A DNA stretch of 64,000 bases from Batkoa obscura (lineage: Eukaryota > Entomophthoromycota > Entomophthoromycetes > Entomophthorales > Batkoaceae), in contig JASVEC010000008.1 of NCBI GenBank assembly GCA_030770535.1, positions 806,001 through 870,000 of the forward strand. Reading direction: 5' to 3'. The position numbers were made by a program, and so were the translations under genes. Shown in pieces: positions 1 to 11,720 of this stretch. Under the pieces are notes generated by a model. That model was given only the letters and a program-made list of their open reading frames with translations. It searched no databases and was not told where the DNA came from. The number at the start of each line of letters is the position of its first letter. Within the stretch, counting starts at the first letter, position 1.

Positions 1-3000
1 TTTAATATTGAAGATAATGAGCATCAAGTTAATCTAAATGATATTGAAAATTTAGGTGTTGATTTATGGAATGCTACAACTAAATATAAAAATAATAAAA
101 TTTTAAGTTTGGAATCATTTAATAATTTAGCCCTCACAAATGGTAATTGTAATATTTTAATATAGTATGTATTAAATCTTTATATTATAGCGCGTAGGGT
201 TAGTTATGAATTAATTAAGCTTGGGAAATATCATGGTACATATTTTAACTTTTTTATATTTTTAATTGTTATCTCTAATAGATAAAAAATACCTATCAAA
301 GCTTTGTTATAAAATTTCATTGGAATACCTAAGTAAAAAAATTACTTAATACTTCTAATGCATTTTAGTTTTATTGTTCATAGATTCTAATGACTTGAAA
401 TTAGCTGAAGATTATTTAAATGAACTCAACAGCTTCAATGTTTATTATTTGTAACTATAGTAGAAACGTAATAACTATATTTAACTAGGAATCGAGCTCA
501 GACAAAAGTGTTCAAAATGAAGATGCTATTAAACAAACAATACTTAAAATAAAATTAGTAAAAAAATTTATATTAACATCAAACTTTATTAAGTGTAATT
601 TATAGTTTATGAAACAAAACAAGCTAATGCTATGCCTAACATTAATCAATTCTATTATAGGTTTTATTTTTTTATTTTCATATTTATATTAATCATACAA
701 GCAGATGTACCAAACAATTTCAATCTACCTATAGATGTAATAAGCCATGGCATTTATTTATTGTATTAATCTTCTATAGTTAGATACCCTAACTATTGTT
801 ATTAATGATTTGATGGAAAAATTGCTTATTGATAGTTTGTATATTGAAGTAATTGAGTTGGGAAAGAAAGCAATAAAGTATTTTAGTAATCCAAATTTTA
901 ATGTAAAAACTTCAAAAATAAATGTAATACTATTCAAATAAGTCAGATTTATTTACTAATAACTAATTAGGGCGAAGTGATGTGCTTTATGGGTAATGTT
1001 TTTTTATTTAATTATTTATAAAATTAAATTCTTTCTAGTGAAAGGATATTTAAATTTAAAGGGCTCAGAAAATTTAAAATATGCTGAAGATTTAATAGCA
1101 ACTATAGAACAAGTAAATAAATATTGTAATATAGAAAAAAATAGCTGAATATTACATAGAACTATTCCACAGCTTCAATATTAAGTGTCAAGTTTCAATA
1201 TTTAAAACAAAATAATAAAATTGAAGAAATCCCTAATAGTAAGTTCAATATATAATGATCATAAATTAATTATTAGTTTTTTCTCAATACACGCAAAATA
1301 AACAGGTTGATTACAATGAAGTTGAAAAGTAACATTAATACAAGTAATACAGTTTTAGTTAAAAATGATAGATTAATAGATATTATACTTGATTTGGGAG
1401 AAGATTATAGGTAAATTTTACTTTTATATCTACAGTTTAGATATCTTAATTCTATAAAAAGTTTTGATTTAGCTATTAAATCTATTGACAATATATTAAA
1501 TACTGCACATATTCAAGAAAATTCAATCTATGAAAAGATAGCGTTATTAAAAGTTTATTTTATATTTCAATTAAATCAAGATATAACGACAATTTTATTA
1601 CAATTTCAAGAAATACATCAAAGTAAGAACATATTTTATAATTGAGTTTTATTAATTATATAGGATATATCAAAACAACAAAAGCATTGGAAGCACTCAA
1701 ATTAGTAAAAATTAAATAATATTTTAAATCATAAATAACTGGATTATATTAGATACTTTGGGAAAAAGCAGATTTTTTATTTGAAGTATTAATTTTTATT
1801 TTATTTTGAAATTGACTTATTATTTAGAGCAAAAGTTATAATGAATCCTTTGATATTTATTATCATGGTTTATCCTCTTTTTATAAATCTAATATTAAGA
1901 AAGGAGAGCAAGCGGTTATTATAATGTATAAATAAGAAAATATCAACCTATCAGTTATTAATTATGTTTTTAGTAAAATGGCCATATGTAAAGTCGAATC
2001 AAAAGACTATACAAAAGCTTTAGAACTTTTAAATGAAGCTAAGTCAATAGATCCAGGGAATGAATATATCAAGATATATAGTATCATATTAAAATTGAAA
2101 GAAAATTCCAATCCTCAAGGTACTAACATAATATCAAAATGCCTCGTTCTTATTTTTTTTTAGATTTCTATGATTGGGGTTTAGAAGAATTCTTTCAAAA
2201 GATTGATACAGAAATTATTATATTTTTATGTCAATCCGCTCATTTTGAAAAGAATAAAGGAGTATTTTTTCTTTTTATTGATACTGCACTTAAATGCTTT
2301 GAAAAGACATCAAAATATAGTCAAAATGATGCTTTAATGATGATTAAGTTATCGAGGTTAATATAAAGTATTACTATATCGAATAATTAAACGCCTTTTT
2401 AGAATTTGTCTAAATGATATTTTAAATGATGAGAATGTTAAGTAATGAATAAGACCCAAGGTTTAATATTAAATATAACACATTATTAGGTTAATTGATG
2501 AAGAGATATATATGCTTTATTCAAGAGGTAAAGAACTATTGAGATAAAAGGAAATGCTAATATTGTTAGTTATTAAATTAATATCATACATTGGTAAAAT
2601 GTATAATAAAGAACTAGAATATGAAAAAGAACAATTAATATTACAAAGTAACAAGCTAATATTTTATCAACAACAGTATTAATTAATATTGAAGTATGGA
2701 ATATTGGGTTTCAAAAATTTAAAAAGGGCATGTACGAATCATCTGAAATATTCTTTAATTTGATAAAAAAAGTAGGTTACTATTCATACCTATTATTAAG
2801 TTTTAACATTATTAGATTTTAAAAGATAATATTATAAATGAAGGACAAATATTTCAAATGGCTTCAGTGACCATACTAAGTGCAACGTCATGCTTGTTAA
2901 ATAAAACCATAGTAATTTGTTACTATACTATTACAACAAATGTATAATACTTTATTTAGGATATTACTTTATTAAATGAACATTACTTATCGTGTCAAAA

Positions 3001-3944
3001 AATATTTGATAAAGTTATTAATAAGTTTCAATCGAATAATAATTTAAATGAACAATTATGTCTTATTTTATTTCAACTTGTAATCAAACTAAATAAATGG
3101 AATGAATTAGAAAGTTTAATAGATGTAATATAAAATGACAGTAGCTAAACGATACGAATATTAACAATATTTATAGAAATTTAATGAATTATTTTCAAAC
3201 TTTAGTAATTTATTTTATGAACGACTTTTAGGTAGCTTGATTATAAAGCTAATATGTTATACTTATTAATCATTAGATGTCATTTTACTCGAGTCTAATT
3301 GTCCAAAGGCAGGTATTATTAAATATATTTATTTCTTAATATCTTTACTAACGATCACTCTAAAAGTAATGATCAAATGTATTCAAGTAATAACAAACTA
3401 TATATACTAGATATATAATTTCATTTAATTTAATTTTAGAAATTAATGAATGAATTACTTAAAAATAATAATATAAGCATTCCATTATTTAGTAAATGGA
3501 TGCATATTTTAATATATTATTCTTTATCTATTAATCATGAAGCTGGATTTGCTTATATAAAACAAGCAATTACTATTATAGATGCTAATCATAATGTAAA
3601 GAAATATTATAATTACAAGTAACATGTGTTAACTTTTATTATAAGGAATATCCAAAAGATGAAATTCAATGGCTTTCAATCGCTTCATGGAACCATGGAA
3701 TCACTAAGTTAAAGTAATAATAATACTAATAATATCATATTTTATTAAGTAATGTTTTATAGTATAAGTAGAAATATTAACGATAAGATATGGTTTGAAT
3801 ACGCTATACAAATTGGCTCTTATTTAAAAGATAAATCCATTTATAATAAGGTATGTTAATATTTATAGATTTAAATATAATAAAAATAAATTTTATTAGA
3901 TGATTCAATGTTTTGATGAAATTATTAAACAATTAATAGAATAA
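1..3944 (+). CDS. SPO22: SPO22/ZIP4-like meiosis protein, 5' end outside the window
   Basis: The gene is spread over more than twenty short exons joined by ~40-60 nt GT-AG introns (for example 148-195 and 3851-3899). Exon translations give NLGVDLWNATTK at the left edge, RRVSYELIKLGKYH next, a TPR-like stretch near 1978-2118 (DYTKALELLNEAKSIDPGN) and YPKDEIQWLSIASWNHGI near 3650. That last motif is what I associate with the SPO22/ZIP4 family, TPR-rich proteins that promote class I meiotic crossovers with synapsis proteins in the nucleus. The reading frame stays open through every exon I traced, ending in TAA at 3942-3944, so it looks functional. The N-terminus lies upstream of base 1. The family call rests on motif recognition; another large TPR protein is the alternative. 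Confidence 0.7.
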
Positions 3945-4849
3945 GAAGAGTTTGACTGGTGAATTCATAATGTAACTATTGAATCATTTAATATAACCTG
4001 CCACTTCATTAAAGCTATTTAAAGTTATCTATTTATCATAATAAAATGATTATCTATGCTAAACTGAAACTAAACAAACAATTATTATTTTCAAAATTCT
4101 TGAAAAGTATAATGCTTCCAAGCTATTTATAGCTAAAGAAGAATTTAAGAAATGGGTGATAATATTCACAATACTAGAGTTTCCTTACTGCTTCTACTTC
4201 TAACAAGATAGGTCAGTCAGTAGACTTAAAACCACTATCTCACACTATTCACTAAAATAGATACATTGTAGCAAAGGCTATGTAAGCTCTTTGATAAACA
4301 GAAGTTCTGAGTTGGACACCATTTTTTTTCAACACCAAAAACTGAAATTATTAAAAAAATAGGGGCTTACTTAGTTAATGTTTTAATCAGCTAAGCGTAT
4401 TATAAAATTATTTAAGCTCAATTCAAACTTAAATTAACACCCAATTGGAAATAATTCAAAATAAACGTGTTTAATCTCCTTAGTTTGTCATCATTTTCAT
4501 TTAAAGTTGTGGTACAGAAAGCTAATATTATTTGATAACTTAGAATGAAAAAGACATTAAATTAAAAAACATAATTATGTTTAATTTGAATTGTAGTAAT
4601 CATTTAAGCCCTAAATTATTTTTTTAATGTTTTCTTTATGGCTTAAAAGAAGCTTTGATATGATGGTGATCTCATACTAATTAGAAACACTAAAAGTTGA
4701 AAAAATTAGCGAATTGATCAACCTAATATTAAAGTGATTTAATTCGGAAGTTTAAAAAGCATTATATTCAAAAAAAATAGATATAAAAGCACTAAAAATA
4801 AATAAATGACAAGTAATTTTTATTTTTATTTATTCTAGTAATTTATACA
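3945..4849. other. intergenic, AT-rich
   Basis: I see no gene here. The first ~80 bases after the SPO22-like stop stay readable in the same frame past two further stops, and resemble coding sequence (see findings). The rest is plain AT-rich DNA up to the start of the secreted protein gene at 4850. Confidence 0.5.
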
Positions 4850-5581
4850 ATGTACTTTAAATTGTACCTTTTATTATTATTAACTTTTATTAGCTTTATA
4901 TTATCACAAGGTAAGTTGAATTTTATACATAACTAACCCAACCAACTAATCCAACCAACTTTAGATGATGAGAAACCCAAAAAGGGAAAAGCCAGTGGAG
5001 GAGGCAGTGCTGCCTCAACAGATGCCACAACTTATGCCGGAGTATATCAAATGACTTATTACTATAATTTAGATAGTGCAACAAACACTACCCAATTAAA
5101 ATGTAATTCTGTGGATGGTTTTACTTTAAGTATCCCTGATGCCAGTAGTGTTGAAGTCCAACGTGATTTCAGTAATGTCACTAATGGGAAGGACCCTGTA
5201 TACAATACTCAACAAGGTAGTTGGGTCATTAAAGAAGTAGCTGGAAATGATGGTTTTGATACTATCAAATTAAAAGTATTCATTAATGATGTGGATGAAA
5301 CTTTAGTTTGTTGGGATATTACGAAACAAGGAAATGATATATTAATTAATATTGATCCAAAACAACCGGATTCTTGCCCAACTAGATTTATTCCTACAAC
5401 TAAAACTTGTCTTTCTGATCATGCCTTCTTATTTGGTAAATGTTTATCTGGGGTATGTGCAGGCGAGAAACCAAAGAGTGCTAAGAAAGGTGGGAAAAAT
5501 AATGATAATTCAGGAGTATTGAATGTAGCTTCAGGTTGGATGGGTTTAATGTTGGTTATCGTTGGTGTAACTCTTTTTTAA
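4850..5581 (+). CDS. small secreted Cys-containing protein, probable GPI anchor (paralogue of the gene at 50473-51222)
   Basis: Function unknown. Exon 1 (4850-4910) encodes a 20-residue signal peptide (MYFKLYLLLLLTFISFILSQ). A phase-1 intron at 4911-4964 follows directly, and exon 2 runs to the TAA ending at 5581. The mature part opens with a low-complexity KPKKGKASGGGS segment, then a domain with QLKCNS, FTLSIP, DPVYNTQQGSWVIKE, LVCWDI, INIDPKQPDSCP and C-x3-G-x-C near the end. The C-terminus has a Lys/Gly/Asn spacer and a hydrophobic tail (GWMGLMLVIVGVTLF), which fits GPI attachment. The gene at 50473-51222 has the same order of parts, matching motifs and the same intron position and phase, so the two form a family. 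A cell-wall or host-interface role is only a guess. Confidence 0.8.
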
Positions 5582-5897
5582 TTTTATTTTTAATGTATAA
5601 ATTTCGTATTGAAATATAAAGTAATAATTTTTATTCTATTTGATAATTGAATATTAGAATTTCAATTATTTGATTTATTTGACTTTTATAATAAATTATA
5701 TATTGTTTCTTAAAATTGGCTAAAAGAAAGGTATAGTTTGAGATCCAAAAAATTAGCTCAAAAAAATAAAATAAAATTTAATTATCGATATTTAATGATA
5801 CAGTCACATTGTTCTTCCAGAATGACATATTCTGTAGAGTCAAAAGGCTACATGATAATATATATATTATTCATCGACCAAATAATTGCTTACCTTA

Positions 5898-5921
5898 TTA
5901 ATATTTTGGGCAACTTTTCAA
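5898..5921 (+). repeat. 24-bp direct repeat, copy 1
   Basis: The sequence begins TAATATTTTGGGCAACTTTT and ends CAAT. It is identical to 6988-7011. The core TTGGGCAA also recurs in inverted form near 6566-6582 (AATTGCCCAAATATTAG). Confidence 0.75.
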
Positions 5922-6987
5922 TCACTCGAAATTTTGACAATAATTTGTAAAAGTTACTTTATTTAAACTAAAAGTACTATTCAAAAGTTACCATGCAATA
6001 AATTTCATTCAGTTACTTTTAGCTTAATTACCAATTCTATTAAAACATCATGTGGGCATTTTTCTTTTGCAATTAATCATTTCAAAAACAGAAAAAGTCA
6101 ATATAATTTACTCATAATTTACAGAATAAAATGTCTAATTTTACGTTTTAATTGTCTAACATAATTATCTAAAAAACCAACTAAATTCGATTCTGGCTAA
6201 CTTTTCGTAAGAAATTCCCATAGACTAAGTTTAATTTAAATTTCGTTATTTATAAAAAAATTAGAAACAATAAGTTTAGGTGAGTCAATCAGTTTACAAG
6301 TTCAACGAAGAGTATTAGCTAGTGTTAGTTGGAGGTGTCTGAGAACTGCTGATAAGCACATGATAATAGCGTTCGTGCCTTCGGGTATCAAGTTAGCTTT
6401 TCCGATAACTAGTAATATTAAAGAGGATTAGAGTTTAGAGCATAGACTCAGGTTGAAATACACTGACTATGGCCTTTTGCAAAAAAATTGGAAAATGTTG
6501 CAGTCTTATCAAATAAATCTTTTTTATTGGATATGAGGTGGTCTGATAAAATGCGAGGTGTAGGATAATTGCCCAAATATTAGCAAGTATAAAAAGATTG
6601 CTTGTAGTCGGGCAATTATTTTATACTCTCACAGCTTTTCACTACCTGATTTATAGTATGACTTTAAAAAATTTGAAGTTTTATATTAGTTATTTACTAC
6701 CCTAATTTACTCCTTTTATTACCTTTGGAGCTGCCCAAAAAAGAAAGCTGGGATACTCCTGTAGTTTAAAATTTCAATTATCTTAGTTTTAATATTTGAA
6801 AATATAAGTATTATTTTTTTAAAACAATACGCTATGCATAATTAAAAGATCGAGTTGTCTATTTAACTTAATTTAAATTTTAAAACATTTATCTAATATC
6901 GAAATACTTTCAAATGAAGTGGTAAAATTACAGCAATTAAAAATATTGGGCAGATTTATTTATTTTTTAATTTATTAGATAAATTAC

Positions 6988-7011
6988 TAATATTTTGGGC
7001 AACTTTTCAAT
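6988..7011 (+). repeat. 24-bp direct repeat, copy 2
   Basis: Identical to 5898-5921; the two copies are about 1.09 kb apart and could mark the ends of a decayed insertion. Confidence 0.75.
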
Positions 7012-7459
7012 TAGTTTTAATCTACCATTTACTTTGACATGAGCACAGTATTTTTCTACTGTTGTCAGTTTAATTTGTTGGTTAAGAATAAGTTTTAAAT
7101 TCAATAGATTATAAGAATTAATTAATTTATTAAATAAATGATAGAGTTACTTGATATTTGTCCTTCAAAATATAAAAAGATAAACCTAGCGTGTATTATG
7201 TAATACCATCATCTACTTTGATTCATATACTATCCAAACCATTCAACCACTCTTGAAAATTGCTATCTTACAATTCCTTTTTTATTATTTAAATTAATTT
7301 ATAAAGAATAGATTTACCAAAAATTAGACCGCTTTTCCAATCAATTTGATAAAAAATAGTTTTTAACCTTAAGTTCAAAACATGATCTCATTTTGTTTGA
7401 AGTTATTAATAAATTACCAGTTTTGAAACCTGTCATTAGCAGCAAATGAAGTCAAGATG

Positions 7460-7468
7460 TGACGTAAG
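7460..7468 (+). promoter_or_regulatory. TGACGTAAG, CRE/bZIP-like site upstream of the C2 gene
   Basis: TGACGTAA is a typical ATF/CREB-type bZIP half-site. It lies ~95 nt upstream of the ATG at 7563, and the same nine bases occur upstream of the inverted paralogue (19284-19292, on its coding strand). Conservation between otherwise diverged promoters suggests a shared regulator. Confidence 0.5.
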
Positions 7469-7495
7469 CTAAAAATAGATTTGATCATTGATGGG

Positions 7496-7503
7496 TATAT
7501 AAA
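7496..7503 (+). promoter_or_regulatory. TATA box of the C2-domain gene
   Basis: TATATAAA lies 60 nt upstream of the ATG at 7563 and downstream of the TGACGTAAG site. The paralogue has a TATA-like sequence in the same relative place. Confidence 0.55.
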
Positions 7504-7562
7504 GAGAGGAGATATAGTTGAAAGAAAGTAGTTATTGAAATATTGTAAATTGAACTTAAAAA

Positions 7563-8527
7563 ATGCAAGGAACTTTGGAAGTTAGTGTTAGTAAGTATTT
7601 ATTGTTTGTATATGTTAATGTATTGATGTTAATTATGTTAATTAGTTGCTGCTCGTGAATTAAAAAATAAAGATGGAATGTTTGGTAAGTTTAAAATAGA
7701 AATAACAGAAGGAGTATTTAATAATTTTATATTTTAGGATCCAATGACCCATATGCTGTTATTAAGTGTGGTAATAATAAATTCAAAACTGAAGTTAAAA
7801 AGAAAGCTGGTAAAGAATGCCAATGGAATCAAACTTTCAGACTGTAATAATAATATATAAATATTTAATAATAATATATACTAATCTATTTTATTTAGTG
7901 GCGTAACCGATTTCTTTAAAGACCTTACTTTAGAAGTTTATGATCAAGATGCTGTAGCTGATGATTTAATTGGTAAAACTACTATTCCATTACAAGGTGT
8001 ATTACAAAGTGGTACTGCTGATGCTTGGTATACCATTGGTAAAGGTTCCAAATCTCATGGTGAAATTCATTTATTTATGAAATTCATTCAAGTAAAAAAT
8101 AATTATTATGTTATATTTATATTGATGTTTTATTAATTAGGGTAACTTCCCACAAGGTTATGATCCAAACGCAAGAACTATGGAAGATAATATGAAAGTA
8201 AGATTTATATTAAATGATAATATATTTAGTTTACTTAACTCTTTGGTTTAGGTTGCTGGTGGTGTAGCTGGTGGTGTACTTGCTGCTGGTGCCCTCGCTT
8301 TTGGTGCTAAAATGGCTTATGATCATTATAACAAGAAAGAAGGTGGTGAAAATCAACAATTAAATCAAAATCAAGGTCAACAAAATTATGGTGGTCAACA
8401 ACAACAACAACATGGTGGTGGTAATCAACCAGGCTATGCTAACCAAGGTCAAGGTGGTTATGGTGGTCAACAAAGTGGTTATGGTGGTCAACAAAGTGGT
8501 TACGGTGGTAACCAAGGACGCCATTAA
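7563..8527 (+). CDS. C2-domain protein with Gly/Gln/Tyr-rich tail (copy A)
   Basis: Six exons: 7563-7590, 7646-7684, 7738-7845, 7899-8091, 8141-8197, 8252-8527. The N-terminal ~110 residues form a C2 domain (GTLEVSV, ARELKNKD, GSNDPYAVIKCG, WNQTF, LTLEVYDQD, DDLIGKTTIPL); the acidic loop residues suit Ca2+/phospholipid binding. A conserved GNFPQGYDPNARTMEDN segment follows, then a Gly/Ala-rich hydrophobic stretch (VAGGVAGGVLAAGALAFGA) that could insert in a membrane. The tail is Gln/Gly/Tyr-rich with repeated YGGQQSG units. This layout resembles small single-C2 fungal and plant proteins; the exact role is unknown. It is an inverted paralogue of 18225-19170 with matching splice sites where I compared them. 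Confidence 0.85.
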
Positions 8528-9517
8528 TTTATGAATTGAAATAAAAGTCATTTTTATTTGTATTATTTTAAGTTTATTTTTAATATAATTATTTTATATT
8601 ATAAAATATACTATGTGTAAAAGCAATGAAAGAATGTAAACTCCTTAATATTTTATTATGGAATGGGGATAACAAATTGGAACTAGTAATACATGGGATA
8701 GTAGAAGAGATAAAACAAAGTGAGATTAGAAATAAGTATTCAAGACGTAAGTAACTTTATTTGGGTTATGTAATATTGAGGATAGAAACTTATTGTTGCT
8801 TTCTATATAAATTCGTATAGAGATATTCTATTGATTTTTTAAGTATATTCTTTAATATTGGTATTTTCCAAGAGTAATTAATCTAATTATATTGGAATGT
8901 CTCTTCTTATCTAGGGGCTAATTAATTGATTAAATAGATTTTAAGTTGAATAAAAAGTAAATAAAAGAATGAAAAGATAAATAATAGTAATAATAATGTG
9001 TTTAATTCCTAGATGTTTTACCAATATTATTTGTAAAAATATAATAATAATAAAAATTACATTCAATATACCATTGACTATATTTTAATCTTATTTTCAT
9101 TATATAAATTGAATTTTATTTCAAACTTCCTTAGGAATGGATTTCTTAATAAATTATTATTAATTCAACTATTTTATACCTCCCTTCAAAAAAAAGTGAT
9201 GAAATAAAAATAAACTTTATTTTGACTTAATTTAATAATCATTTCTTTCTTTATTTTATAATCATAATTAAACTATTTTAACTAAAGAAACTTATCTTAA
9301 AATTTCTTGAAAAAATATTATAAAATCAACCCTTATCTAAAACATGATAAAAAAAGGATATCAAATTTTAAAGAAACTTAGCAAAAAACTTAGCTATAAC
9401 TTTAACTATTACAATTTATTTAATCAAAAATAAAAATCATAAATCTCTAATATAAATAAAATACTAATAATAACCTTTTATTATTCTTCAACTCCTCTTG
9501 TCCTCTTCCTTCCAATT
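8528..9517. other. intergenic between converging genes
   Basis: The 3' flanks of the C2 gene (plus) and the septin gene (minus). AT-rich, with no supported open frame or repeat. Confidence 0.6.
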
Positions 9518-11009
9518 TTAATTTGAAGAGGAAGCTAAAGAAGATTGTTTAGGTGAAGTAGCTGGTGACATTGGTCGATTATTACTACGAGTATATTGTT
9601 GTTGTTGAGAAGCAGAAGTAAAAGCCATAATTTGTTGAGAACGAAAAGTTTCATAATGACGATATTGAGTAGTTTCAATTAAATCTTGTAAGTGAGTACT
9701 ATAATAATAGAGATTAATAAATGTTAATATATTATTATAATAATCTATTGTTGCTATGTTAAATTTACCTGGTTATAAAATCACGTAAATGAATAAATTC
9801 AGAATGATTAGGATCTTCAACTAATAAAAAACCAATAAACATTAACTTTATATAAACACTAATAATAACTTACTATTAATAGTACCCCATCTAGTTTTTC
9901 TACCTCTTACATTATTACCATTTTCATCTTGTACAAGTACTTCAGAACCAATAATAGAAAATGGTATACGATCTGTAATACTACGATTTAATTCTCTATC
10001 AAATTCATCATCTTCAATAGAAGCATAAGGATATAAATTAATTCCATGAAATTCTAATTCTTTCTTAATTCTTTTTTTAAAACTCATACGTTCTTCAATT
10101 GTTAATGAATCACTCTTTGCTATTACTGGAACTACATTCACTACTTCAATAAGTTTTTGAAGTACTATTATGTCGATAGGTTTTAAACTGAAATAATAAT
10201 TTAAATTGTGCTTAATTTATAGATAAAGTAAGGAGACAAAATATAACTTACGCATGTCCAGTTGGAGAAATAAAAAATAAACATAAATGGATACGAGAAT
10301 CTTCAATAAACCTTTCTCTTGTAGCTGTTAATTCTTTTTTAAGATAAGTACCATGTTGATCTTTTATATAAGTAACTATTGGTTCCCAACTATTAATTAA
10401 TTAATATCAATATGTTCATACTCTATCATTTAATACAAAAATGATTCACTTACCAACGTTCATTATTAACTTGATCACCATAACCTGGAGTATCAACTAC
10501 AGTAAGTTTTAATTTAACTCCATTTTCATTCAATACTAAAAAATAAATTATCAAAATAATAATAAAAATAAATATTTTTTTCTTACCATGTTGAATTGGT
10601 TCAATATTAACTGTTTTACGATTAGGTTGAGCAGCTGTTGTACGACCCTTAGAGTCCAATAGGTGGGAAGCAAATAAAGTATTAACAAAAGTGGACTTGC
10701 CTAAACCGGACTCACCTAAAAAGCTTATTAACATATTTATCAAAGTATGTTTTATTATTGTTATTATTATTATTATTATTTCTAACTTACCAACTAACAT
10801 AATGTTAAATTGAAATCCGCGTTTTAAAAACTTTTTTTGGATTTGATTTGTTATTGAAGCAAAACCTACTGGGGCGGACATTGGAGTATACTAATAGAGA
10901 TTAATGAGTTGTTTTTTAGTAAAGTTCCTTCATATAACGGAAGTGATTTGTAACTTACAATAGCTGCTTTAGCTTCATTTAATTTACTGGAAGCCATTTT
11001 AGAACTCAT
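9518..11009 (-). CDS. CDC10: septin, Cdc10 group
   Basis: A GTP-binding septin that polymerises into rods and rings at division sites. Exon 1 encodes MSSKMASSKLNEAKAAI; later exons give VGFASITNQIQKKFLKRGF, in which the basic KKFLKRGF just before the GTPase domain suits phosphoinositide binding. Then come the P-loop GESGLGKST, FASHLLDSKG, the switch motif DTPGYGD, the G4 motif AKSD, and the septin-unique region ending RGRKTRWGTI and HLQDLIETTQYRHYE. The C-terminus is a short Ser/Gln-rich tail without a coiled coil, as expected for the Cdc10 group. VGFASITNQI and FNIMLVG closely resemble yeast Cdc10. The start at 11009 is the first in-frame ATG of exon 1; an internal ATG (10881) could also serve. 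The P-loop is interrupted by an intron after VG. Confidence 0.93.
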
Positions 11010-11720
11010 TTATTTTTTTATTAAATTAAATTAGAATAATAAAAATGAACAATTTACTAAAGCTTTACTTGTACAACTCTCATTTTTATTTAAGCCACTT
11101 AAAAACTAGGTTATAAGATTTGTTCGGATTTTGAGATTTTATTTCCATCCAAAAATTTCGATAAAACTATTAGTTCCAAATGTCACTTATCTTTTAAAAG
11201 ATTATGAAGATTAGATATGTGTTTACTACATACTATTATTACAACAATCTAATATTGTCTTTTATTTTTATATGAATCCTTTTTTTATTAACTAAGACTT
11301 TAATTAAGTTTTAAAGAATTCTAAGTTTATTTTTAAGTTATGAAAATTTTTGATTTAGATAACTTGAGTTGTAAATAATAATTAAATATGTTTTATAATT
11401 ACTCTTTATAAAGTAAAACTAGAATTGATTTATTTTTCTACTAATAAATAAACTACTTAAATTAATTAATGTTATACTTTTCTTTACGTTTTGTGTATAG
11501 TTGGTATATTTTATTATGATAAATAATACATAAATATACAAATAAAATGCATATAAAAATACCTTTAAAATCATACGTATTATATGATAACTTAAAACAA
11601 TCCATATTACAAACCTTTACGTAGTAAGCTCCATTCCAATAAAACATTTACATAACTATTCTCATAAAAAATCAAAACAATAATGATATTAAAACTTACT
11701 TTTAACTTTATTTTATTTTA

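Larger units (their letters stand above)
5582..7562. other. intergenic with short dispersed repeats
   Basis: No gene is supported. The stretch holds a 24-bp motif present as two identical direct copies (5898-5921 and 6988-7011), a related inverted hairpin near 6563-6625, and a less AT-rich patch at 6280-6480. It may be the remains of a mobile element. Confidence 0.5.

Noticed and set aside
5738-5950. 70-codon open frame after the first GPI-type gene
   Set aside because: Begins with a non-ATG codon, runs into the 24-bp repeat and resembles nothing.
6280-6480. Possible snRNA or tRNA in the less AT-rich patch
   Set aside because: I compared it with the conserved starts of U1, U2, U4, U5, U6, U11 and U12 and with tRNA arms from memory and found no match; kept only as a repeat-related observation.
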